From NCBI GenBank assembly GCA_000026125.1, contig CU207211.1, positions 2,480,001 through 2,544,000 on the forward strand: DNA of 64,000 nucleotides. The letters are read 5' to 3'. Shown piece by piece: positions 9,501 through 17,223 of this stretch (its first letter is position 1; each line of letters opens with the position of its first letter). This stretch comes from Herminiimonas arsenicoxydans. Its GTDB lineage: Bacteria > Pseudomonadota > Gammaproteobacteria > Burkholderiales > Burkholderiaceae_D. A model generated the notes under the pieces. It made no database searches and had not been told where the DNA came from. It was given only the letters and a program-made list of their open reading frames with translations. The position numbers and the translations under genes are program-made.

Positions 9501-10495
9501 AAAATGAGGGCAGCCTGACTATTTCCGGCCCGCTCAGCCTGGTGCGCGAACAGCTGGCGCTGGAACTTGCCATCAAGGCCGAGCATTACAAGCTGATCGA
9601 TCGCTCCGATCGCAAGCTGGTCATCAGCGGCAGCAGCGTAGTCGGCTGGCGTGACGGCAGCGCCAAGGCGAATGGAAAATTCGAAGTCAATTCCGGCTTC
9701 GTCGATATCAGCGCCAGCGATGCACCCACCCTGTCGGACGATGTCGTGATTGCCGGCCGCAGCGACAGCCAGGGCAAGAAAGCCGTCGTCGCCCTCGATA
9801 TTGAAATCGGACTCGGCGACGGCATCCGCTTGCGCGGACGCGGCATAGACGCGCTGCTGGTCGGCCAGTTGCATCTGCTGGCCAGCGCCGGCGACAACTT
9901 GCGGGCACAAGGCAACTTGCGCATTGCGTCCGGCACATTCAAGGCTTACGGACGCGAACTGGCGATAGAACAAGGCTTGCTGCGTTTCAGCGGTCCTCTG
10001 AATAATCCGGCACTCGATTTTCTGGCAATGCGGCGCGGACAGGAAGTCGAAGCCGGCGTCGCGGTACGCGGCACGGTACTGTCGCCGCGTATTACGCTGG
10101 TATCCGAACCGACGGTGCCCGATGCCGAAAAATTGTCATGGCTGGTGCTGGGGCGCGGCTTGTCCGGCACCACGGATAGCGATCTCGGTGTGCTGCAAAG
10201 TGCCGCCAGCTCACTGCTGACACAAGGTGCGGCAGGAGGGCTGCAATCGCAAATCGCCACCGCATTCGGGCTCGACGATTTCAGCATAGGCAGCAGCGAT
10301 AGCAATCTGCAGGAACGCATCGTCATGCTCGGCAAGCAAATATCGTCCAAGCTCTATGTCAGCTACAAGCAGGGGCTGGAAAGCGCGAGCAGTGTGCTGT
10401 TGCTGCGCTATACGCTGACGCCGCGCATCACGCTGGAAGGTGAAGCAGGCACCAGCAGTGCACTCTCGCTGTTCTACAATTTCGCCTTCGACTGA
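6536..10495 (+). CDS. tamB: TamB, inner-membrane anchored translocation/assembly protein
   Basis: 1319 residues from ATG 6536 (MVSNTPDQ); a TTG two codons earlier is less likely. A single N-terminal anchor (IWLPLIAVLTITLGAGLTWLL) is followed by a very long repetitive beta-taco region (AsmA/DUF490 class). The family-defining C-terminal TamB domain occupies about residues 950-1319, including GRGLSGTTDSDLG and a terminal SALSLFYNFAFD resembling a barrel strand that docks with TamA. Family knowledge: TamB spans the periplasm as a hydrophobic groove carrying phospholipids or assisting outer-membrane protein assembly. It is the second gene of the tamAB operon. No frameshift is seen across the 4 kb. 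Confidence 0.93.
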   Translation: MVSNTPDQASANLPRRTRRIWLPLIAVLTITLGAGLTWLLNSERGAQFALSTASTLSNGVLQTRDVSGRLNGSLHIGQLGIQLENQNIVLDDIQLDTQLTKLLTGKLHVTALQIGKLGIVNKIDQVKEAAKLPDSISLPLRLQIDKVKVRGGEIGWGPLNVVTLGAFAFDLDFDGKRYVLNLDQLSARGTASSAAFDGSFQGQATLATSKPYALQATIASYSEAHIDNRNIGANGQLDLRGSLQELAAAINLQIGQATVKGQAILRPFAEQLLGATDLTAQALDLAVLNTDLPKTTMHIQLSAAENGSGNLTMENTAAGLLNDARLPLKKLRIDFTQNDEQFNFKHILAELGSTNQSAGKLEGNGHYAKGALALNLQTDALDVKKLDSRMRASRLSGSLDMRHADGKQNFTLALSEPLKKSKLTLNAQALIADEGITISKAELRAGNGEMNASAHYALNGKQAFDAKGIVRNFQLRDLGDFPQLPALHINGDFSLRGARLPTLETDIALHIRDSQLAGQPLNGEVQAQLHGDTLLVSKLLLNAGDNRLTAQGKLADDNARVVFALHAPTLAQLGSGFGGALQIDGEIRGKVQQPRIVATWQGRQIRLPGPVQIDGTEGKADVALNLDASRSPSLLNSANVHATAHGINAGGERIATLSAQTQFALPAQAPIAVIVRADGITGQRLRAESFTLDVSGSTSRHAVSATLLEREQKWQLTASGGLHSGKRELRWQGAINTLNASGKVTAKLAAPAPLLVSQKVVQLDHFRIDSDHANIVLEQFIRNERGIATRGTFEHVQIAPLLRSLQAAPAIAGDLKLAGAWNLNLYDQADGTFSVRRESGDIVMHNNAAIALGLNTLNATASVSKGRVTARLLADGRQSGQIDVSLNTNIGGATRFSIAPNAPLSGRLRINTPTLGWLGPMISPTLMTEGSLQSDVTLAGTFAQPQLAGPVTADKLRLRFTDTGIDLKQGTLRSEFRNDQLLISNLGFQNEGSLTISGPLSLVREQLALELAIKAEHYKLIDRSDRKLVISGSSVVGWRDGSAKANGKFEVNSGFVDISASDAPTLSDDVVIAGRSDSQGKKAVVALDIEIGLGDGIRLRGRGIDALLVGQLHLLASAGDNLRAQGNLRIASGTFKAYGRELAIEQGLLRFSGPLNNPALDFLAMRRGQEVEAGVAVRGTVLSPRITLVSEPTVPDAEKLSWLVLGRGLSGTTDSDLGVLQSAASSLLTQGAAGGLQSQIATAFGLDDFSIGSSDSNLQERIVMLGKQISSKLYVSYKQGLESASSVLLLRYTLTPRITLEGEAGTSSALSLFYNFAFD

Positions 10496-10637
10496 ACTGC
10501 AAAATCTCAATCGAAACTGTTGCAATGCGATCAATATGCTTTATGCTTGTTTCATCGCATCAACAAGGCCCGGATCGCATGCGATCCCGCCCCGCACGTT
10601 TGCAAAGAATTTCAAACAGCATTGGGGAGTTTCATTC

Positions 10638-12020
10638 ATGACTAACAGCCACATTGAAGGAAGTGCAGACACGACTACCACACAGCAACGATCCGGTACT
10701 GGCGACGCGCCGCATCGCATCGTGATCGTAGGCGGCGGCGCCGGCGGACTGGAACTGGCCACCACGCTCGGCAACAAGCTGGTCAAAAGCGGCAGGATCA
10801 GCGTCGTGCTGGTCGATCGCTCATCGACGCATATATGGAAACCCCTGCTGCACGAAGTCGCAGCCGGCAGCATGGATGCCAACACGCACCAACTCGAATA
10901 CGCCGCGCAGGCGCGCTGGCATCGCTTCGTGTTCCAGCAAGGCGAACTCAAGGGACTGGATCGCACACGCAAAACCATCTCCATCGCCAGCCTGGCGGAT
11001 GAAGATGGCATCGAGCTGCTGCCGGAACGCGAGATTGCCTACGACACGCTGATACTCGCAATCGGCAGCGTCACCAATTTCTTCAACGTCCCGGGTGCGG
11101 CACAACATGCGATTGCGGTTGATACGCTGAGTGAAGCCGAGCATTTCCGCCGACGCATGATAGGCATGTGCATGCGCGCCGAACACGCGATCGACACGCA
11201 TGCGGGCCAGGAACATCCGAAGCTCAATATTGCCATCATCGGCGCCGGTGCAACCGGGGTCGAACTATCGGCAGAGTTGCGCAATACTGCAGAAGTACTC
11301 GGCGCCTACGGCTTGCATCAACTCGATCCGCTGCACGATATCCGCATCACCGTAGTCGAGGCCGGCACGCGCATCCTGTCCGGTCTGCCGGAACCCGTGT
11401 CCGTCAAGACCACCGCGCTGCTGAACAAGCTGGGGATAGATGTGCTGACCGATGCCAAAGTATCGGAGGTACGGAAAGATGCCGTGCTGTTCGCGAATGG
11501 CGGCAGCATTCCGGCCGATCTGACCGTATGGGCGGCCGGCATACGCGCACCGGCAATACTCGGCGAGCTCGGCCTGGCCGTCAACCGGCTCGGCCAGATC
11601 ATCGTCACGCAAACGCTGCAAAGCGAAACCGATCCCGATATCTTTGCCTTCGGCGACTGCGCCGCCTGTCCGTGGCCGGAAAAAAACAGCACGATACCGC
11701 CGCGCGCCCAGGCCGCGCATCAGCAGGCCGATTTTCTGTTTAATGCCATCAAGAAACGACTCGCTCAGCAGCCTTTGCCGGCGTTTGAATATCGCGATCT
11801 CGGTTCGCTGGTGTCGCTGGGCCGTTTCGATGCAGTCGGCAATTTGATGGGGCCGCTGATAGGCAGCACGTTATTCATCGAAGGCATCATGGCGCGCATG
11901 CTGTATCTGTCCCTGTATCGCATGCATTTGATGGCGCTGCACGGCCTAGTACGCACAATTGCCGATACGCTGGGGCACTGGCTGCACCGCAAAACATCTC
12001 CGCGCGTGAAATTGCATTAA
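10638..12020 (+). CDS. ndh: Type II NADH:quinone oxidoreductase (NDH-2)
   Basis: 460 residues from ATG 10638, preceded by GGGGAG at 10624-10629. The first Rossmann motif is VIVGGGAGGLELA (FAD, about residues 30-42) and the second is IAIIGAGATGVELSAEL (NADH, about 200). FAFGDCAACPW near the C-terminal third is the conserved FAD-binding GD motif. The C-terminus is amphipathic (RMLYLSLYRMHLMALHG) and likely inserts into the membrane surface. It oxidises NADH with ubiquinone without pumping protons. No partner gene is adjacent. Confidence 0.92.
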   Translation: MTNSHIEGSADTTTTQQRSGTGDAPHRIVIVGGGAGGLELATTLGNKLVKSGRISVVLVDRSSTHIWKPLLHEVAAGSMDANTHQLEYAAQARWHRFVFQQGELKGLDRTRKTISIASLADEDGIELLPEREIAYDTLILAIGSVTNFFNVPGAAQHAIAVDTLSEAEHFRRRMIGMCMRAEHAIDTHAGQEHPKLNIAIIGAGATGVELSAELRNTAEVLGAYGLHQLDPLHDIRITVVEAGTRILSGLPEPVSVKTTALLNKLGIDVLTDAKVSEVRKDAVLFANGGSIPADLTVWAAGIRAPAILGELGLAVNRLGQIIVTQTLQSETDPDIFAFGDCAACPWPEKNSTIPPRAQAAHQQADFLFNAIKKRLAQQPLPAFEYRDLGSLVSLGRFDAVGNLMGPLIGSTLFIEGIMARMLYLSLYRMHLMALHGLVRTIADTLGHWLHRKTSPRVKLH

Positions 12021-12428
12021 ACGCATCTATCAGTCGCGCAGACCGGGAAGACGATCAATTACTCTATAATCTGCGCGGCTTCATGGCTTTATCTGACCAG
12101 GCCCAGTAAAAAAGTACGCGACTTTTTTCCATAACTGCTGCTACACTTTCCGCAGTTCAAATTTATAAAACGGTATCTCCGTTAATTAACACACAGTCTT
12201 TTCGCCGCACTGCCGGATGATGCATACATGTATCACGGCACTGTAAAACCGGATGACACTTGCAATACAGCATGTGAGCCGCCCGGAAATATCCGCGAAT
12301 GAAGCCGAGCTTCCCGTCTTCCGGTCGCCATGCTGTACTGCCAACAATATTGACAGTATGGCTTGCCACAACACTATGCGTGATTCAACTCGCTTGAAAC
12401 GCTTGATATTTAATTTGCCGGGAACAAC
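12021..12428. other. 408-bp intergenic region, no supported gene
   Basis: No convincing coding frame lies here. An A/T-only stem (AAAAAAGT, loop ACGCG, ACTTTTTT) near 12106-12127 could weakly terminate ndh, but it has only one G-C pair. The remainder presumably holds the promoter of the antiporter gene at 12429; no strong consensus box is seen. Confidence 0.5.
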
Positions 12429-13631
12429 ATGACATCACATAGTTTTTTTCCGATCCTGCCGCATGCATTGAATGTACTGACCGCAACCGGCGTACTGCTG
12501 ATTGCCGGCGTACTGGGTGCGCATTTATTGCGCCGCGTATTTCCGCAAGTGCCTGCGATCACCGGTTATGTATTGACCGGCTTGCTGATCGGCCCCTCTG
12601 CACTCAATCTGATCGATGTACCGCTGTTGAGTGAAATCGGTTTACTGGTCGATCTTGCACTGGGGCTGGTGCTGTTTGAACTCGGGCGCCGTGTCGATTA
12701 CAAATGGCTGCTGCGTGAACGCGGCTTGCTCATTACCGGCGTGGCATTGAGCATCACGACCTTCGTCGCATTGTTCATATTGCTGACGCAATTCGGCGTC
12801 ACCAAACTGGTCGCCAGCATGGTGGCCGCACTGGGCATGGCCACCTCGCCGGCAGTGATTCTCAACGTGGTGCGTGAAGTCAAGGCGGAAGGTCAGTTGA
12901 CCGAACGCATGCTGAATATTGTCGTCATCGGCAATGCGCTGGCCTTCGTGGTTTTTTCCATGGGGCTGGCCGCCGTTCATGTCGAATATGAAGCAGGCTG
13001 GGAAAGTTATATCCTGCATCCCCTGTATCTGTTGCTGGGCTCGGCAGCGCTGGGGTGGATCATCAGCCGCCTGCTGGTATGGATAGGCCAATGGCTGGGG
13101 CGCGACAGCCAGGCGCAATTGATTCTGGTACTGGCGCTGATCGCCAGCACGGTCGGCATTGCCGTGATGCTGAATCTGTCTGCGCTGATCGCGTTGCTGG
13201 TCTTCGGCATCGCCAGCCGCAGCCATGATGCGCGCCATGCGATCGTCGAACCGGACCTGAGCCAGTTCAGCGGATTGTTTTATGTCGCACTGTTCGTGTT
13301 TGCCGGCGCCAAGCTGGAGCTGTCGCATTTGCTTACACTATGGCCGGCCGCACTCGCCTTCATCCTCTTGCGCCTGTTCATCGCGATGGCGATGACTACC
13401 GGCATGGCGCGGCTGAATGGTGTGACCTTGCGCAAGGGCGCTCTGCTCGGGCTCGGCCTGGTGCCGCTGTCGGGCTTTAACATCATCATGGTGCAACATG
13501 CAGTCGGCTACTATCCGCAGTTCGGTGCACAGCTCAGCGCGCTGGTGGTATCGATACTCGTCATCCTGGAACTGCTGGGCCCGATCTGCACCCGCTACGC
13601 GCTGGTGGCTTCGGGCGAAGCAAAAAGCTGA
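12429..13631 (+). CDS. CPA2-family cation:proton antiporter (KefB/Na+-H+ exchanger type)
   Basis: A 400-residue polytopic membrane protein of about 11-12 helices. Typical CPA2 stretches include VPAITGYVLTGLLIGPSAL near the N-terminus, SEIGLLVDLALGLVLFELGRR and ALGMATSPAVILNVVRE. It ends at the membrane domain: the cytoplasmic RCK/TrkA-N domain of full-length Kef systems is absent, so it is the short exchanger form. The transported ion (Na+ or K+) cannot be told from sequence. It lies 15 bp upstream of ybdK on the same strand and is probably co-transcribed with it. Confidence 0.85.
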   Translation: MTSHSFFPILPHALNVLTATGVLLIAGVLGAHLLRRVFPQVPAITGYVLTGLLIGPSALNLIDVPLLSEIGLLVDLALGLVLFELGRRVDYKWLLRERGLLITGVALSITTFVALFILLTQFGVTKLVASMVAALGMATSPAVILNVVREVKAEGQLTERMLNIVVIGNALAFVVFSMGLAAVHVEYEAGWESYILHPLYLLLGSAALGWIISRLLVWIGQWLGRDSQAQLILVLALIASTVGIAVMLNLSALIALLVFGIASRSHDARHAIVEPDLSQFSGLFYVALFVFAGAKLELSHLLTLWPAALAFILLRLFIAMAMTTGMARLNGVTLRKGALLGLGLVPLSGFNIIMVQHAVGYYPQFGAQLSALVVSILVILELLGPICTRYALVASGEAKS

Positions 13632-13646
13632 TCAAGGAAAATTTTT

Positions 13647-14759
13647 ATGCTGGAATTCAACAACTCGACGCCGCTGACCATGGGCGTGGAACTGGAACTG
13701 CAAATCGTCAATCGGCGCGACTACAATCTGACGCGCGGTTCCGACGATCTGCTGCAGATCATCAACAAGACCGAGCACGGCTACGATATCAAGCCGGAAA
13801 TCACCGAGAGCATGATAGAGATCGCCACTGCCGTGCATACCGACCATGTCGAGATGCTGGCGGAATTGACGGCGATGCGCACCTTGCTGGTAACGGCTGC
13901 CAACAAGCTCAATCTCGGCCTGGCAGGCGGTGGCGCGCATCCGTTCCAGCACTGGGAAGACCAGAGAATCTATCCGACCGATCGCTATCGTCTGGTATCC
14001 GAACTGTACGGCTATCTGGCCAAGCAATTCACCGTATACGGCCAGCATATACATATCGGCTGCGCCAGCGGTGATGATGCGATCCGGCTGACGCACCTGC
14101 TGGCGCGCCAGATACCGCATTTCATCGCGCTGTCTGCGTCATCGCCCTTCTATCAGGGCGTGGATACCAGCTTCCAATCCTCGCGCCTGACCAGCATCAA
14201 TGCATTTCCGCTAAGCGGCACCATGCCTTTCGTCAGCGATTGGGAAGCCTTCAATACCTATTTCATCAAGATGTCGCATCTGGGCATCGTCGCCAGCATG
14301 AAGGACTTTTACTGGGATATACGTCCCAAGCCGGAATACGGCACGGTCGAAATCCGCGTCTGCGATACGCCGCTGGCCATAGAGACTGCAGTCGCATTGG
14401 GCGCCTATGCGCAAACCCTGAGCAAATACTATTTTGCGCATACAGAGCTGGAGCCGACGCAGGATACCTACCTGACTTATTCCTACAATCGCTTTCAGGC
14501 TTGCCGCTTTGGCTTGAATGGCGCACTGATCAATCCAATCACCGGCACGCAATCGTCGATCAAGGACGATATTCTGCAAACCTTTGAATTGCTGAAAGAT
14601 GTCGCCGAGGAATTGGGCACCACCGACGCCATTGAATTGCTGCGCCAGCGCGTGCTATCGGGCCAATCGGATGCCGACTGGTTACGCGCAAGCTATGAAA
14701 AAAGCGGCTCGCTGAGCGATGCCGTGCGCCAGCAAAGTGCCGTATGGATGGCCACATAA
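13647..14759 (+). CDS. ybdK: YbdK-type carboxylate-amine ligase (GCS2 family)
   Basis: 370 residues with the GCS2 signature: an N-terminal LTMGVELELQIV (catalytic-type Glu residues), HIHIGCASGDDAIRL near residue 135 and RPKPEYGTVEIRVCDTPL near 235. Family knowledge: YbdK has weak glutamate-cysteine ligase activity and its physiological substrate is uncertain. Its length matches the family. It lies 15 bp after the antiporter gene behind AAGGAAA. Confidence 0.9.
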   Translation: MLEFNNSTPLTMGVELELQIVNRRDYNLTRGSDDLLQIINKTEHGYDIKPEITESMIEIATAVHTDHVEMLAELTAMRTLLVTAANKLNLGLAGGGAHPFQHWEDQRIYPTDRYRLVSELYGYLAKQFTVYGQHIHIGCASGDDAIRLTHLLARQIPHFIALSASSPFYQGVDTSFQSSRLTSINAFPLSGTMPFVSDWEAFNTYFIKMSHLGIVASMKDFYWDIRPKPEYGTVEIRVCDTPLAIETAVALGAYAQTLSKYYFAHTELEPTQDTYLTYSYNRFQACRFGLNGALINPITGTQSSIKDDILQTFELLKDVAEELGTTDAIELLRQRVLSGQSDADWLRASYEKSGSLSDAVRQQSAVWMAT

Positions 14760-14902
14760 CACCGCATTCCATCCGATCCTCCCCTTTCCCTTGTAAGCGC
14801 AATCCCACAAGAGAATCGGAAAACCGCCGATTCTGAAAGTTTTTCAATCCGCGCACAATCGATCCTGTAAAAGTTGCATCATATTTCACAGAGGAGAAGC
14901 CA

Positions 14903-15994
14903 ATGTCGGATGGATTGAGCGTATGCGGCAATGCCGCCATACCGGGCGCACAGACGCTGTCCCAGTTGCAGGAAGCCACTTCCCTGTTCAAAAACCCTGA
15001 TCATTGTGGCGATCTCTACGGTACATCCGAGCCCATGCGCCATTTGTTCCAGATGATAGAGAAGGTTGCACCGACCAGCGCCAATGTCCTGATCGTCGGC
15101 GAAAGCGGCACCGGCAAGGAGCTGGTCGCCCGTGTCATCCATCAAATGAGCCAGGCAGAAGACAAGGCCTTTGTCGCATTGAATTGCGGTGCCGTATCGC
15201 CGCAATTGATAGAAGCAGAACTGTTCGGCTACGAACGCGGCAGCTTTACCGGCTCGGTGCGCATGCAAAAAGGCTGCTTTGAACGCGCCGACGGCGGCAC
15301 GCTGTTTCTCGATGAAGTCACCGAGATGTCGCTCGACATGCAAGTCAAGCTGCTGCGCGTACTGGAGACCAACCGCTTCTATCGCATCGGCGCCGAGCAG
15401 GAAACCGAAGTCAAGGTACGCGTCGTTGCCGCCACCAATCGTGATCCGCTCGAAGCGATGGCCAACGGCAGTTTGCGCAGCGATCTCTTCTACCGCCTGG
15501 CCGTGTTCCCCATCCATGTGCCCACCCTGCGTCAACGCGGTGAAGATATACGTCTGCTGGCCACACTCTTTCTCGACGAATTCAATGCGGAAGACGGAAA
15601 CAGAAAATATTTTTCAAAGGCTTCGTATCGGATGCTCAATGAATACCGCTGGCCCGGCAATGTGCGCGAATTGAAAAATGTTGTGCATCGTGCCTACATT
15701 CTTGCCGATCAGGAACTGGATATCCGGCCGGGAATAGACTCGGGCAAAACCGGCGCCAGCGATCATGCCGGCGAATGCGTCACGGTACAGCTAGGCAGCA
15801 AGCTGGCCGATGCGGAACAGCGCCTGATTTGTGCCACGCTGGGCCACTGTGGCGGGAATAAAACGCTGACGGCAGAGGTGCTAGGAGTGAGTCTTAAAAC
15901 GCTTTACAATCGCCTCAATGAATATCAGAGCAAGCTGTTTTTGCATGATGCCATCAGCCATCCGCAACCATACAATATGCAAGCTCGCAATTAG
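14903..15994 (+). CDS. Sigma-54-dependent transcriptional activator without receiver domain
   Basis: A 363-residue bacterial enhancer-binding protein. The short N-terminus (about 37 residues) has no receiver, GAF or PAS domain. The AAA+ domain has Walker A GESGTGKE (66-73), a sigma-54 contact loop GSFTGS (113-118) that deviates from GAFTGA at two positions, Walker B GGTLFLDEV (131-139) and YRWPGNVRELKNV. The C-terminus ends in a Fis-type helix-turn-helix (GNKTLTAEVLGVSLKTLYNRL). It probably drives RpoN promoters; the sigma-54 box at 21111 is a candidate target (inference). GAGGAG lies 9 nt upstream of the ATG. It is the first gene of a signalling block with two response regulators downstream. 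Confidence 0.9.
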   Translation: MSDGLSVCGNAAIPGAQTLSQLQEATSLFKNPDHCGDLYGTSEPMRHLFQMIEKVAPTSANVLIVGESGTGKELVARVIHQMSQAEDKAFVALNCGAVSPQLIEAELFGYERGSFTGSVRMQKGCFERADGGTLFLDEVTEMSLDMQVKLLRVLETNRFYRIGAEQETEVKVRVVAATNRDPLEAMANGSLRSDLFYRLAVFPIHVPTLRQRGEDIRLLATLFLDEFNAEDGNRKYFSKASYRMLNEYRWPGNVRELKNVVHRAYILADQELDIRPGIDSGKTGASDHAGECVTVQLGSKLADAEQRLICATLGHCGGNKTLTAEVLGVSLKTLYNRLNEYQSKLFLHDAISHPQPYNMQARN

Positions 15995-16013
15995 CGTTCG
16001 CAGGAGGAACGCT
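15993..16013 (+). promoter_or_regulatory. Hairpin placing the Shine-Dalgarno in its loop
   Basis: AGCGTTC (15993-15999) and GAACGCT (16007-16013) are perfect inverted repeats. They bracket GCAGGAG, so the strong SD (AGGAGG, 16002-16007) lies in the loop and at the edge of the stem. The distance from SD to the ATG at 16022 is 14 nt, longer than usual. The hairpin may tune translation of the response regulator relative to the upstream activator. A regulatory role is inferred. Confidence 0.4.
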
Positions 16014-16021
16014 CATTCATC

Positions 16022-16654
16022 ATGATAAAAATTCTGGTAGTTGATGATCACGCAGTAGTTCGCGCCGGCGTGCAGTATTTCATTGCACAGGTGCCGGACA
16101 TGTGTATCGAAGGCGAAGCCGCCACTGCGCAGGAAGCCATACGCCTGGTTCGGGCACAGGATTGGGATATCGTTTTGCTCGATATCAATATGCCGGACAA
16201 AAGCGGTGTCGAAGTATTAAAACAGATCAAGCGTGAAAAACCGGAACTGCCGGTACTGATCCTGAGCATGCATCCCGAGAGTCGCTATGCCGTGCAGATT
16301 CTGCGCAGCGGGGCCAGCGGCTATGTGCAGAAGGAAGCATTGGCGGAAGAACTGGTGACGGCGATTCAAACCATTTTGCGCGGCCATAAATACATCAGTC
16401 ACACGGTGGCGGAATTACTGACGGCAGAAGTCGATCCCAATGCCGACAAGCCGCTGCACGAAACCCTGTCCAAACGCGAGTACGAGATTTTCTACAAATT
16501 ATGCCAGGGTCATGGCGTGACCAAGATCGCCGATGAGCTCTGTCTCAGTGTGAAAACGGTCAGTACCTATAGGGCGCGTGTTTTGCAGAAAATGAATATG
16601 GAAAACAATGCAGGAATCATTTATTACGCCATCAAACAGAATTTGATCGATTAG
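16022..16654 (+). CDS. NarL/FixJ-family response regulator
   Basis: 210 residues. The N-terminal receiver has acidic Asp8-Asp9, phospho-acceptor Asp54 (DIVLLDINMPDKSG) and a conserved Lys in GYVQKEAL. The C-terminal LuxR-type helix-turn-helix has LSKREYEIFYKLCQGH and ADELCLSVKTVSTYRARVLQ. The likely kinase partner is the HisKA_3 sensor at 17224-19239, since that kinase class pairs with NarL-type regulators. It lies 27 bp downstream of the sigma-54 activator with an SD hairpin between them. Confidence 0.92.
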   Translation: MIKILVVDDHAVVRAGVQYFIAQVPDMCIEGEAATAQEAIRLVRAQDWDIVLLDINMPDKSGVEVLKQIKREKPELPVLILSMHPESRYAVQILRSGASGYVQKEALAEELVTAIQTILRGHKYISHTVAELLTAEVDPNADKPLHETLSKREYEIFYKLCQGHGVTKIADELCLSVKTVSTYRARVLQKMNMENNAGIIYYAIKQNLID

Positions 16655-16723
16655 ATTGAATACTGTTAATGGGATTCCTTTTTGTCCGGATTGCCAACCG
16701 CTAGCTGTATATATGGTTCAAAT

Positions 16724-17158
16724 ATGAATGAAATGAATAAGATTTCGGTAGATGCCGGCTGCAATCCCCTCCATATTTTTCTGGTGGAAGATTCACTCGA
16801 TGTACGGGAATTGATGATAGAGAATCTGGCGATGATTCCCGGTGTCGTCGTCAGCGGCGTATCGGAATCGGAAAGCGATGCATTGGCGCAGCTGGACATG
16901 CAGCCTTGCGATATTTTGATCGTTGATATACAGCTCAAAAAAGGCAATGGCATCAATCTGTTGCGCCAGTTATCGGAGCGCAGAACATCCGATCTGGTAA
17001 AAATCATCTGCAGCAACAATTCGACGGAAATATTTCGTCGCGTCGGCCGTCAATACGGCGTCGATCATTTTTTCGACAAGACTTCCGAGTTTCCGCAATT
17101 GTTCAATCTGGTCAGGGATTTGAGCAGCGCCCATTACGAATGCCAGGGACATCTTTGA
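16724..17158 (+). CDS. Single-domain response regulator (receiver only)
   Basis: A 144-residue receiver with no output domain. Acidic pair Glu22-Asp23 (HIFLVEDSLDVREL), phospho-acceptor Asp68 (DILIVDIQLKKGNG), Ser98 at the switch Ser/Thr position and Lys119 (FFDKTSEFPQL) are all present, so it should be phosphorylatable. ATG 16724 is chosen over an upstream TTG because the added residues are not receiver-like. It is probably a phosphate sink or a CheY-like adaptor in the same circuit. It is convergent with the sensor kinase gene, leaving a 65-bp gap. Confidence 0.88.
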   Translation: MNEMNKISVDAGCNPLHIFLVEDSLDVRELMIENLAMIPGVVVSGVSESESDALAQLDMQPCDILIVDIQLKKGNGINLLRQLSERRTSDLVKIICSNNSTEIFRRVGRQYGVDHFFDKTSEFPQLFNLVRDLSSAHYECQGHL

Positions 17159-17223
17159 TCGCTGTGTAGCGTAAGACATTCAGTCCGGCAATCGGACCAG
17201 CCATCCCTACCGGCATGGCTGCT

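Noticed and set aside
8705..9973. 422-codon open frame antisense to tamB
   Set aside because: High-GC shadow of tamB; no domain motif, and the plus-strand reading is clearly TamB.
12106..12127. A/T hairpin as terminator of ndh
   Set aside because: The stem is almost only A-T pairs, so it is too weak to call with confidence.
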